A DNA stretch of 64,000 nucleotides, taken from positions 46,068 through 110,067 of the forward strand of contig NZ_FTNE01000013.1 of assembly GCF_900156265.1 (NCBI RefSeq), in the 5' to 3' direction. A program made the translations under genes and the position numbers. This document shows, piece after piece, positions 26,660 through 34,876 of the stretch. Positions within the stretch are counted from its first letter, which is position 1. Each line of letters starts with the position of its first letter. The notes under the pieces were generated by a model. It saw only the letters and a list, made by a program, of their open reading frames with translations. It was not told the origin of the DNA and made no database searches. The stretch is from Acidiphilium rubrum (GTDB lineage: Bacteria; Pseudomonadota; Alphaproteobacteria; Acetobacterales; Acetobacteraceae).

Positions 26660-27004
26660 ATGAAAATCCGCCACGTCGCGTTTTCCGCCGGACTGGCCCT
26701 GCTGGCAGCAGCCCCGCTCGCATGGGGCCAAACCAGCATGACCCCGGCCGATCAATCGTTCGTGGAATCAATGCAGCAAATGAACCAGGCAACCAAATCG
26801 ATGCCGATGACCGGTAAAACCGACCAGGATTTCGTCATGATGATGGTGCCTCACCACGAAGCTGCCGTGACAATGGCTCAGACGGAACTGAAATACGGCA
26901 AATCGCCGTTTTTGAAGCGCATGGCCCGCAAAATCATCAAATCCCAGGATCACGAAATCAAACAGATGCGCCGCTGGCTGGCAAAACATCCCGGCACGCA
27001 TTGA
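26660..27004 (+). CDS. DUF305-family exported protein
   Basis: This 114-residue protein has a signal peptide of about 23 residues (ends AWG). It then has the DUF305 pattern: DQDFVMMMVPHHEAAVTMAQTEL and IIKSQDHEIKQMRRWL, with HH and DHEI as probable metal-contact residues. The Met-rich mature part suggests copper handling, as proposed for relatives, but no copper genes are nearby. AGGAGAG lies just before the ATG. Divergent from yceI across 182 bases. Confidence 0.9.
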   Translation: MKIRHVAFSAGLALLAAAPLAWGQTSMTPADQSFVESMQQMNQATKSMPMTGKTDQDFVMMMVPHHEAAVTMAQTELKYGKSPFLKRMARKIIKSQDHEIKQMRRWLAKHPGTH

Positions 27005-27033
27005 GGCAGAGCCGGATTGGATGTGAGTGGTCA

Positions 27034-27092
27034 GCAAGCACGGCGGGAGGTTTCGGCCCCTCGACCCCAGTAGAGCGCCTTGCCTTGCTTGC
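27034..27092. repeat. GCAAGCAAGGC-type inverted repeat at convergent junction
   Basis: GCAAGCACGGC (27034-27044) and GCCTTGCTTGC (27082-27092) form 11-bp arms with one mismatch around a 37-base spacer. It lies exactly between the convergent DUF305 and NRDE genes, the right arm touching the NRDE stop. A second member of the same type is at 46088-46137. It may act as a bidirectional terminator, though no T-run follows. Confidence 0.6.
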
Positions 27093-27818
27093 CTACGGCG
27101 CGGCCCCCAACCCGACCGCTACAAACGCGGCCCGGTCCGGTGGGCCGGAGGCAAAATGGAACAGCGTCGCCTGAGGGGCTAGCGCGATCAGGCTCGATGA
27201 CACGGTGCCAAAGCCGTCGCGCGGCGCGACGTTGAGGGTGGTTTCGGCCGGTGCGGACTGGTCGGCGAGCAGGGCGATCCAACCCGACCAATCATTGGTT
27301 GATGGATCGGGGCGGGGGGCGGCTTCGAACCGGGGTTTGTAGCGCGCGATGCGCGGGTTGGCGGGATCGTTCGGATCGCCGGCAGTGATCATCGTGATAC
27401 CTTGTGTGACCGGCGCAACCTGGGGCGCGCCGGATTCTAGGCCGCGAATCAGAAAACCGCCGCCGGCATCGGCGATCAGCATGTTGAAGCTGCGGTATGA
27501 GCCGGCGTCTAAGGTGGAGATGCGATCGGCGGCGGCGGCGGCGGTCGTGGCGCGCAGGGCGATCAGCGGCAGATCACCGCGGCTCGATTTCCCCGGCGCC
27601 GGGCCCAGGCTGCCGGTGCGGTTCAACAATGCCGCGATGACGCCGTGATGATTGACGCCGAGCCACGTGCCACCGGCCAGGCGGTCGCGCCCGGCGGTGA
27701 TTCCCGGCCAGAAGCGGGCAGGGGGGACCCATGGGCGATCGAGCCGCTCATCGCGATTGGCCGCGATCACGATGGGCCAAGCCTCGGTCGGCAGAAAGGA
27801 GAGAATGAGCGAACACAT
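27093..27818 (-). CDS. NRDE/TANGO2-family protein
   Basis: This 241-residue cytoplasmic Ntn-hydrolase-like protein begins MCSLILSF and contains the defining NRDE motif in VIAANRDERLDRPW at residues 18-31. WLGVNHHGVIAALLNRTG and GDLPLIAL follow. Cys2 would be the nucleophile in an Ntn-hydrolase. The TANGO2 family has been linked to haem trafficking and acyl-CoA metabolism, but the bacterial role is unsettled. The same frame stays open upstream for 1.6 kb antisense to the dehydratase gene; I treat that as chance. Divergent from garD-like over 126 bases. Confidence 0.88.
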   Translation of the reverse strand: MCSLILSFLPTEAWPIVIAANRDERLDRPWVPPARFWPGITAGRDRLAGGTWLGVNHHGVIAALLNRTGSLGPAPGKSSRGDLPLIALRATTAAAAADRISTLDAGSYRSFNMLIADAGGGFLIRGLESGAPQVAPVTQGITMITAGDPNDPANPRIARYKPRFEAAPRPDPSTNDWSGWIALLADQSAPAETTLNVAPRDGFGTVSSSLIALAPQATLFHFASGPPDRAAFVAVGLGAAP

Positions 27819-27944
27819 GCGGTTCAGGTAGGGGATGGGGTGTTCTTTGTAAAAAGCGCATCCCTCCGAAATCACTGCGATGGCTGGCCGACAAGGCGAA
27901 ATTCCGGCACACAGGCCGATACGGCATTCTTTTCGAGGCAAGCA

Positions 27945-29450
27945 ATGACAAGACCGGCCACCATGCGGCTGCACCATGATGACAATGTTCTGGTCGCCCT
28001 GGAGCCGCTCGCCAGCGGCAGCGTCGCGGCGGGGATAACGGCGGCCGAGCGGATTCCGCGCGGCCATAAAATGGCGAGCACCGCGATCGCGCCGGGCGCG
28101 CCGATCCATAAATTCGGCCAGATCATCGGCTTTGCCGGTCACGCGATCGCGCCGGGCGCCTGGGTGCATGAGCATAATGTGACGCTGCATGAGTTCGACC
28201 GTGACTATCAGGTCGAGTCCCAACCGACCGCCGTGGTTGAGCCAGCCGCCTCGTTCCAGGGGTTCCGCCGCGCCAATGGCCGGGCGGGCACGCGCAACTA
28301 TATCGCGATTCTGAGCTCGGTGAACTGCGCCGCAACGGTCGCGCGCCAGATCGTGCGCCAGGCCGAAAAGACCGGCCTGCTCGACGCCTATCCGAATATC
28401 GACGGCATCGTGCCGCTCACCCACGGCACCGGCTGCGGCATGGCCGCGAACGGCGAGGGGTTCGAGACGCTCGAACGCACTTTGTGGGGTACCGCCTGCA
28501 ACCCGAATATCGCCGCGGTCCTGTTCGTCGGCCTGGGCTGCGAGGTGTTTCAGATCGCGCGGATGAAATCGGCTTATGGCATTGCCGAGGGCGACGCGTT
28601 TCGGTCGATGACGATTCAGGAAAGCGGCGGCACGCCGGCCACCATCGCCGCCGGCCTCGCCGCGTTGCGCGATATGGCGCCAATTGCCAACGCCGCCACG
28701 CGCACCGCGATTCCGGCGTCCGAACTGGTGCTGGCGCTGCAATGCGGCGGGTCGGACGCCTATTCCGGCCTGACCGCCAACCCCGCGCTGGGTGCGGCGG
28801 TGGATAGTCTGGTGCGGCAGGGTGGCACCGCCATCCTGTCTGAAACGCCGGAAATCTATGGGGCGGAGCATCTGCTGGTGCGGCGCGCGGCCAGCCAGCG
28901 CGTCGCCGATGATCTGCTCGCGCGGATCGACTGGTGGCGAGCTTACGTGGCACGCACCGGCGATGAGATGAACAACAATCCATCCCCCGGCAACAAGGCC
29001 GGCGGGTTGACCACGATCCTGGAAAAATCGCTCGGCGCCGTCGCCAAAGGCGGCAGCGTGCCGCTGAGTGCGGTGGTCCGCTACGCCGAGCCGGTCACCA
29101 GCCGCGGCCTCGTGTTCATGGATACGCCGGGGTACGACCCGGTCTCCGCCACCGGCCAGGTGGCGGGCGGGGCGAATATTCTGTGCTTCACAACCGGCCG
29201 CGGCTCGGCATTCGGTTGCAAGCCGGTGCCCAGCCTGAAACTCGCGACCAACAGCGATCTGTACCGCCGGATGGAATCCGACATGGATATCGACTGCGGC
29301 GATATCCTGGATGGTGTCAGCATCGCGGCCAAAGGCCAGCAGATTTTCGACCGGCTGATCGAGATTGCCTCGGGTGCCGCGACGAAATCCGAGATCCTCG
29401 GCTATGGCGATAATGAATTCGTGCCTTGGCAGATTGGGGCGGTGATGTAG
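27945..29450 (+). CDS. UxaA-family sugar-acid dehydratase (altronate/galactarate type)
   Basis: This 501-residue enzyme fuses an N-terminal SAF domain (about residues 1-80, with GHKMASTAIAPGAPIHKFGQ) to the D-galactarate/altronate dehydratase domain (GRAGTRNYIAILSSVNC, THGTGCGM, NPSPGNKAGGLTTILEKSLGA). Iron-dependent members remove water from altronate or galactarate to give 2-keto-3-deoxy acids. ATG 27945 has GAGG 6 bases ahead. No partner uronate genes lie beside it. A liv-type transporter operon follows beyond a repeat element and may import its substrate (inference). Confidence 0.9.
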   Translation: MTRPATMRLHHDDNVLVALEPLASGSVAAGITAAERIPRGHKMASTAIAPGAPIHKFGQIIGFAGHAIAPGAWVHEHNVTLHEFDRDYQVESQPTAVVEPAASFQGFRRANGRAGTRNYIAILSSVNCAATVARQIVRQAEKTGLLDAYPNIDGIVPLTHGTGCGMAANGEGFETLERTLWGTACNPNIAAVLFVGLGCEVFQIARMKSAYGIAEGDAFRSMTIQESGGTPATIAAGLAALRDMAPIANAATRTAIPASELVLALQCGGSDAYSGLTANPALGAAVDSLVRQGGTAILSETPEIYGAEHLLVRRAASQRVADDLLARIDWWRAYVARTGDEMNNNPSPGNKAGGLTTILEKSLGAVAKGGSVPLSAVVRYAEPVTSRGLVFMDTPGYDPVSATGQVAGGANILCFTTGRGSAFGCKPVPSLKLATNSDLYRRMESDMDIDCGDILDGVSIAAKGQQIFDRLIEIASGAATKSEILGYGDNEFVPWQIGAVM

Positions 29451-29469
29451 GAAGGGTAACAAGAGAAGA

Positions 29470-29587
29470 CGTCTTTTTTGTAAAAAAGAAGCAAAAAACT
29501 TTTTTCAATTTGGGGCATGGGCGGATTCGCGGGCACGGGCCAAGTTGGTGAAGTTTTTTTGCTTCTTTTTTGTTCACAAAAAAGAAG
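29470..29587 (+). repeat. AT-rich doublet inverted-repeat element, full copy
   Basis: Left hairpin 29470-29491 (one base changed, giving a mismatch in the stem), GCAAAAAACTTTT, CAATTTGGGGCATGGGCG core, GTTTTTTTGC and a 26-nt right hairpin 29562-29587 with loop GTTCAC. It begins 20 bases after the dehydratase stop and ends 116 bases before the binding-protein gene, separating two transcription units. Confidence 0.9.
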
Positions 29588-29703
29588 ACCATCTCTCCCT
29601 TACGCTCCCGCGTCCGCCCCTTGCGGAGATGATTGAATTTAATATACGATCGACACCAATCGATCAGCCTAAAAAATTAAATCGATCAGAACGGGAAACG
29701 AAC

Positions 29704-30840
29704 ATGACAATCAAAATCCAAACCGGCCTCGTCAGTGCAGCTGTTTTCGCAGCCACGCTCGGCATCGCCACCGCGCAGGCCGCCAAAACAATCGACATCG
29801 GCCTGATCGCCGACCTGACCGGTCCGGCCGCGCTCAGCGGCAAGCACAAGGTCGATGGTGCCAAGCTCGCCGTCAACGAAATCAACGCCAAAGGCGGCAT
29901 CAACGGCAAGAAAATCAAGCTGTTCGTCGAGGATGACCAGGGCAAGAACCAAGCCGGCGTCTCGGCTTATGAAAAGCTTGCCTCCAATCAGAACATTATC
30001 GCCATCATCGGCTCGGTCCGCAGCACGATTGTGAATGCGACGCTGCCCTACGTCGCGCGCGACAAAATCCCCACCATGATCGGCGGCACCGACCCGATGC
30101 TGACCCATGTCGGCAATCAATGGGTATTCCGCTTCCGCCCGAACGATACCTACGCCTCGCGCGCCATGGCTGGCTACGCCGTCGACTCGATGGGTGCCAA
30201 GAAAGTCGCGATCCTGTACGATACCGATGCGTTCGGCTCAGCCGGCAACCAACTCCTGAAAACCGCCTTCGCCAAGGACAAAACGCCGGTCGTCAGCGAC
30301 CAGGGCTACACCACCGCGACGCGCGACTACACGTCCTTCCTCGAGAAAATCAAAAGCTCCGGCGCCAACTTGCTCGCCACCTACATGACAAACTCCGAAG
30401 ACGAGGCCCAGATGCTTAAGCAACTGCGTCAGCTCGGCCTGAAAATCGAGATCATGGGCTCACCCTCGATCGCCACCGCCGTCTGCCTTCAGCTGGCAGG
30501 ATCGGCCGTGAACGGCACCTATGGCGTGTCGGATTTCGTGGCCAACGGCAACCCGCAGGCCCAGGCATTCACCGCCAAATACACCGCCGCCTATCATTCC
30601 GATCCCGATCTGTTTGGTGGCTGGGTGTATGATGCGATCAACGTGCTCTCGCAGGTCATCGCCAAGGACGGCACCTCCGGCCCCGCGATCCAGAAAGGCA
30701 TCCGCGCGGTCAAAGGCTACAAAGGCGTCGAAGGGGTCTATAATTTCGATGACAAGGGCGATGGTCTGCACGGCTATTCGGTGGTGAAAATCACCGGCGG
30801 CAAGGTGCAGCTGATCAAATACGACGATTTCACCAAGTAA
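29704..30840 (+). CDS. Branched-chain-amino-acid-type ABC transporter binding protein
   Basis: This 378-residue periplasmic type I binding protein has a signal peptide of about 25 residues (ends AQA) and begins its mature part KTIDIGLIADLTGPAALSG. Typical LivK-like blocks follow: GAKLAVNEINAKGGINGK, IIGSVRSTIVNATLPYV and AILYDTDAFG. It is the first gene of a five-domain importer operon. Binding proteins of this class take amino acids, amides, aromatic acids or sugar acids, so the ligand is open. Confidence 0.92.
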   Translation: MTIKIQTGLVSAAVFAATLGIATAQAAKTIDIGLIADLTGPAALSGKHKVDGAKLAVNEINAKGGINGKKIKLFVEDDQGKNQAGVSAYEKLASNQNIIAIIGSVRSTIVNATLPYVARDKIPTMIGGTDPMLTHVGNQWVFRFRPNDTYASRAMAGYAVDSMGAKKVAILYDTDAFGSAGNQLLKTAFAKDKTPVVSDQGYTTATRDYTSFLEKIKSSGANLLATYMTNSEDEAQMLKQLRQLGLKIEIMGSPSIATAVCLQLAGSAVNGTYGVSDFVANGNPQAQAFTAKYTAAYHSDPDLFGGWVYDAINVLSQVIAKDGTSGPAIQKGIRAVKGYKGVEGVYNFDDKGDGLHGYSVVKITGGKVQLIKYDDFTK

Positions 30841-30857
30841 CGCGGCCGGCCCGGCGC

Positions 30858-31742
30858 GTGTTCGTCGAATTCATCCAGCTCACGATCGCCGGCCTCGCGG
30901 TCGGCAGTATCTACGCGCTCGTCGCGCTGGGCTTCGTGCTGATCTACACCTCGGTCAATGTCGTGAATTTCGCGCAGGGCGATTTCGCGATGATCGGGGC
31001 GTATTTCATGGTCAGCCTCGTGCTCGGCGCGCACTGGCCCTGGTGGGTCGCACTGCCGCTCGCCATGGTGCTGACCGGCGCGGTCGGCGCGCTGTTCCAA
31101 CTCGTGCTCTATCAACCGGTCCGCAACCGGCCACGCAACTTCCTGCCGGTGATGATCGCAACCGTCGGCGCCTCGGTGTTTCTTGAGCAGGTGTTCCTGC
31201 TGATCTACGGCCCGGTGCCATTCCAGTTGCCGGGCATATTCAAGGCGCAGTCCGTCAAAATCGATGGCGTGTTCGTCTATCCGCAATACCTCGTGATCAT
31301 CGTCGTGACTTCAGTGATGGTGACAGTGCTGAATTGGTTTCTAGAACGTACCAAACTCGGCAAGCAACTTCAGGCCACCGCGCAGGACGCCGATACCGCG
31401 CGCCTGATGGGCATTCGCGTCGCCCGCATGACCGCGCTGATCTTCGCGATCAGCACCGGCCTCGGCGGTCTCGCCGGCATTCTGATCGCACCGGTCTACA
31501 CCGTGACGGCGGGTATGGGTTCGACCATCGCGCTAAAAGCCTTCGCATCCGCCATCGTCGGCGGCTTCGGTTCGATCAAGGGCGCCATCGTCGGCGGCCT
31601 GACCATCGGTCTCGTGGAAACCTATGGCGCCACCTACATCTCCGGCAGCTATCGCGACGCCTTTCCGTTCATCGTGCTGATCCTGTTCCTGATCTTCCGG
31701 CCCAGCGGTCTGTTCGGCGAGAAGGTCTCGCAGAAAGTATGA
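30858..31742 (+). CDS. LivH-type ABC transporter permease
   Basis: This 294-residue inner-membrane permease has about eight hydrophobic segments. Conserved blocks are IYALVALGFVLIYTSVNVVNFAQGDF near the start, the EAA-like loop AQDADTARLMGIRVARM near residue 180, and AFASAIVGGFGSIKGAIVGG. It starts from GTG, 17 bases after the binding-protein stop. Its stop overlaps the next start (ATGA). It forms the transmembrane pair with the LivM part of the following fusion protein. Confidence 0.93.
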   Translation: MFVEFIQLTIAGLAVGSIYALVALGFVLIYTSVNVVNFAQGDFAMIGAYFMVSLVLGAHWPWWVALPLAMVLTGAVGALFQLVLYQPVRNRPRNFLPVMIATVGASVFLEQVFLLIYGPVPFQLPGIFKAQSVKIDGVFVYPQYLVIIVVTSVMVTVLNWFLERTKLGKQLQATAQDADTARLMGIRVARMTALIFAISTGLGGLAGILIAPVYTVTAGMGSTIALKAFASAIVGGFGSIKGAIVGGLTIGLVETYGATYISGSYRDAFPFIVLILFLIFRPSGLFGEKVSQKV

Positions 31743-33538
31743 CCAGAGCCGTCCTAAAATTCCTGCCGTTCCTGATCGCGCTCGCGCTGATCCCGATCTT
31801 CCTGCCTGGCGGCCGCCTCGGCTCATATTACCTCACGCTGCTGATCCTGTCGGTATCCTACGCGGTCGCGGCACTGGGTCTGACGATATTGCTCGGCTAT
31901 TCTGGTCAGGTTTCGCTGGCGCAAGCCGCATTTTTCGGCATCGGTGCCTATGCCTTCGCCGTGCTCGCGGCCAAGCACGATGTGCCGTTCGGGTTATCCG
32001 CCATCGCCGCGCTGATCATCACCACCGGCTTCGGCTTTCTGCTCGGGCTGATCTCGCTGCGCCTCGCCAGCCATTATCTCGCTTTGGTCACCATCGGGTT
32101 TCAGATCATCGTCGGGCTGGTGCTGAACAATTGGGCGATCGTCACCGGCGGGGCCGATGGTGTTTCCAACATTCCGCGCCCGGCGTATTTCGGCATCGAT
32201 TTCAGCCATGATCATTATTTCTATTGGCTGAGCATCGCCTGCCTCGGCATTGCCTCCTACCTCGTCTATCGCCTGCGCCACTCGCGCCTCGGCGGGGCAT
32301 TGCTCGCGCTGCGCGAAGACGAAATCGCCGCCGCCTCCAACGGCATCAGCCTGTTCTGGACCAAAATCCTCGCGTTCACCGCCTCCGCCACGCTCGGCGG
32401 CCTCGGTGGAATTCTATATGCATCCGGATCGATGTATATCAGCCCCAACGTGTTCGACTTCAATCAATCGGTCTCGTTTTTCGCAATGACGCTGGTGGGT
32501 GGCCAGGAATCCATCGTCGGCACCACGCTCGGTGCGGCGCTGATCACCTTCCTGCCCGAAGTGCTGCGGTTTCTGCACGCCTATTACATCGCGGTGTACG
32601 GCGCGCTGGTCGTCATCGTCATCCTGTTCATGCCCCAAGGCCTGTACGGCATGCTGCTGCGCGGGATCGATGCGCTGCGCCACATGGTGTTCCGCTCTCC
32701 GGCCGAAGGCGCCGCCGTGCCGGTTGCGGCGCAGCGGCAGCATAGCCTTAAACGCCCGGTCGCAACCAACGACCCGATCCTGCAGATCACCGGCCTGCGC
32801 AAGCATTTCGGCGGCATCAAGGCGGTCGACGGGGTAGATTTCACCATCTGCCGTGGCGACATCGCGGTGCTGATCGGCCCAAACGGCTCCGGCAAGACCA
32901 CGGCACTCAACGTGCTCAGCGGCGTCTATACCGCAACCGCCGGTAGCATCAGCTTCAACGGCACCGACATCACCAACCGCCGTCCCGCCGAAATCAACCG
33001 CCTCGGCATTACCCGCACGTTCCAGAACATCCGCCTGTTTCCGGAACTCACGGCGCTCGAAAATGTGGTGATCGGCTATTACCCGAAAGGCACCGTCGGG
33101 CTGCTCGGCACGCTGTTCGCGCGCCGCCGCGGCTTCATCGAGGACCGCGAAGCCGCCGCGCGGGCGCGCGAAACCCTGCGCCTGCTCGGGTTTTCCCGGT
33201 TCGACATCAAGGCGAAAAACCTGCCCTACGGCCAGCAGCGCGTCGTCGAAATCGCGCGCGCCATCGTTTCGGGCCCAGAATTGTTATTGCTCGATGAACC
33301 GGCCGCCGGCATGAACCGCGAGGAAACCGCGGCACTATCCGAAATCCTTTACCGCATCCACGATCTCGGCCTGACCATCCTGCTGATCGAGCACGACATG
33401 TCCTTCGTCGCCAGCGTCGCCACCCGCGCCTATGTGATGGATTTCGGCCAGAAAATCAGCGAAGGAACCGTCGCCCAGGTGCTTTCCGATCAAAAAGTCA
33501 TCAAGGCCTATCTGGGCGACGATGCCGAATATGCTTGA
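31739..33538 (+). CDS. LivM-LivG fusion: ABC permease plus ATPase
   Basis: This 599-residue fusion carries a LivM-type permease (about residues 1-320; LTILLGYSGQVSLAQAAFFGIGAYA, SHYLALVTIGFQII). A linker of about 25 residues rich in Ala/Pro/Arg joins it to a complete LivG-type ATPase (about 345-599) with Walker A GPNGSGKTT near residue 380, signature LPYGQQRVVEIARA and Walker B LLLLDEPAAGMN. There is no frameshift and no internal stop; the frame is continuous. Such fusions are known in some proteobacteria but E. coli keeps them separate. Confidence 0.93.
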   Translation: MTRAVLKFLPFLIALALIPIFLPGGRLGSYYLTLLILSVSYAVAALGLTILLGYSGQVSLAQAAFFGIGAYAFAVLAAKHDVPFGLSAIAALIITTGFGFLLGLISLRLASHYLALVTIGFQIIVGLVLNNWAIVTGGADGVSNIPRPAYFGIDFSHDHYFYWLSIACLGIASYLVYRLRHSRLGGALLALREDEIAAASNGISLFWTKILAFTASATLGGLGGILYASGSMYISPNVFDFNQSVSFFAMTLVGGQESIVGTTLGAALITFLPEVLRFLHAYYIAVYGALVVIVILFMPQGLYGMLLRGIDALRHMVFRSPAEGAAVPVAAQRQHSLKRPVATNDPILQITGLRKHFGGIKAVDGVDFTICRGDIAVLIGPNGSGKTTALNVLSGVYTATAGSISFNGTDITNRRPAEINRLGITRTFQNIRLFPELTALENVVIGYYPKGTVGLLGTLFARRRGFIEDREAAARARETLRLLGFSRFDIKAKNLPYGQQRVVEIARAIVSGPELLLLDEPAAGMNREETAALSEILYRIHDLGLTILLIEHDMSFVASVATRAYVMDFGQKISEGTVAQVLSDQKVIKAYLGDDAEYA

Positions 33539-34250
33539 AGTCCGCAACATCAGCGCCCGATACGGAAACGTAACGGCATTGCACGATGTCAGCCTCACGG
33601 TCGGGCAGGGTGAAATCATCGTGCTGCTCGGCGTCAACGGTGCCGGAAAATCAACCACCCTCAAAACCATCTCCGGCCTGCTGCACCCGGTGCGCGGCGG
33701 CATCACGTTCGAGGGCGAGGCGATCGACCGGATGAGCCCGGAATCGATCGTCCGGCGCGGCATCGCCCATGTGCCGGAAGGCCGCCACGTCTTTCCCGGC
33801 CTGACAGTGCGCGAAAACCTGGTGATGGGCACGTCGAACCGCAAAGTGACCCGCGCCGAAACCGAATCCGACATCGAGCGCATCCTCGAGATTTTCCCCG
33901 ATCTGAAACGGCTCTACACCCAGATGGGCTGGTCGCTCAGCGGCGGCCAACAGCAGATGCTCGCGATCGGGCGCGGCCTGATGGCGCGGCCGAAACTGCT
34001 GATGCTCGATGAACCCTCGCTCGGTCTGGCACCGGTCATCATCAAGCAGGTATTCCGCACCATCAAATCGATCAATGAAGCCGGCATGACCATTCTGCTG
34101 GTCGAGCAGAACGTCGGCCTCAGCCTGAAAATCGCCCACCGCGCCTATCTGCTGGAAACCGGCCGCATGATCCGGACCGATACCGCCGATGCCCTGCGCG
34201 AGGATGATGGGTTTCGCAATGCGCTGCTCGGTGTGACGGCCGACGAGTAA
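33522..34250 (+). CDS. LivF-type ABC transporter ATPase
   Basis: This 242-residue ATPase has Walker A GVNGAGKST, LSGGQQQMLAIGRGLM and Walker B LLMLDEPSLGLAP. The LivF phrase IAHVPEGRHVFPGLTVRENL is also present. It overlaps the fusion gene by 17 bases; a second in-frame ATG at 33531 would reduce the overlap to 8. It completes the importer. A cytochrome c gene begins 143 bases further on. Confidence 0.94.
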   Translation: MPNMLEVRNISARYGNVTALHDVSLTVGQGEIIVLLGVNGAGKSTTLKTISGLLHPVRGGITFEGEAIDRMSPESIVRRGIAHVPEGRHVFPGLTVRENLVMGTSNRKVTRAETESDIERILEIFPDLKRLYTQMGWSLSGGQQQMLAIGRGLMARPKLLMLDEPSLGLAPVIIKQVFRTIKSINEAGMTILLVEQNVGLSLKIAHRAYLLETGRMIRTDTADALREDDGFRNALLGVTADE

Positions 34251-34393
34251 GACGGTCACAGAGTTCCGTGAGCGTCAGGCAGTCTCGCGCGGCACCTCCG
34301 CACGGATGTGGGCTCTTTACAAGATCGTCATGTTCCTGTTATCTCCCAGACACAAAGTTGTGTACCGCACCGCACGAGGGGATAGATAATTTC

Positions 34394-34816
34394 ATGCGTC
34401 GGCTAATCGCTGCGATCGGTCTGACAGCGCTGTCAGGCTTTGCACTTTCCTGCGTTGCCCACGCGGCCTGCGCCCCTGGGGATTTCACAAATTCTCAAGC
34501 CGCCCAAGGCAAAGTCTTGTACGATGCCAATTGCGCGTCCTGCCACATGACCGATCTGTCCGGCGGGTCCGGTCCGGCGCTGGGTGGTGCCAAGTTCAAA
34601 TCCTACCTCGATTTCACCAAGATCACCGGTGCACAATTACTGTCGTTCATCACCGCGCAAATGCCGTATCAGGCACCCGGCAGCCTGAAACCGGCGGAAT
34701 ATCAGTCGATTTTTGCCTATATATTGCAGAAAAACCAGTACAAAGCTGGCGATGCGCCGCTGACCGACCAAACCGCCGCCTGCATCGCCATGCTGCCCTA
34801 TCCGGGTAAGTCCTGA
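34394..34816 (+). CDS. Cytochrome c, likely acceptor for the PQQ dehydrogenase
   Basis: This 140-residue periplasmic cytochrome has a signal peptide of about 25 residues (ends AHA), haem motif CASCH at residues 47-51 and a probable Met ligand in AQMPYQAPG. An extra Cys pair (Cys26 and one near residue 132) could form a disulfide. It is 60 bases upstream of the PQQ alcohol dehydrogenase and is the obvious electron acceptor, analogous to XoxG or cytochrome c550 in other systems. The ribosome-binding site is poor: GAGGGG lies 13 or more bases upstream. Confidence 0.88.
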   Translation: MRRLIAAIGLTALSGFALSCVAHAACAPGDFTNSQAAQGKVLYDANCASCHMTDLSGGSGPALGGAKFKSYLDFTKITGAQLLSFITAQMPYQAPGSLKPAEYQSIFAYILQKNQYKAGDAPLTDQTAACIAMLPYPGKS

Positions 34817-34876
34817 ACACCACCCGATTACCCGTCGTGCGTTAGTCGTCTTCACACGTCAAACGAGGAACTTCCA

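Noticed and set aside
27819..29462. Long upstream extension of the NRDE frame on the minus strand, antisense to the dehydratase gene
   Set aside because: The dehydratase on the plus strand has full family motifs across the same region, and the minus-strand translation is Arg/His-rich without recognisable domains. High-GC DNA often leaves antisense frames open.
29641..29690. ATCGAT-rich stretch before the binding-protein gene as an operator
   Set aside because: The spacing between half-sites is irregular and no second copy was seen. It may be only an AT-rich promoter region.
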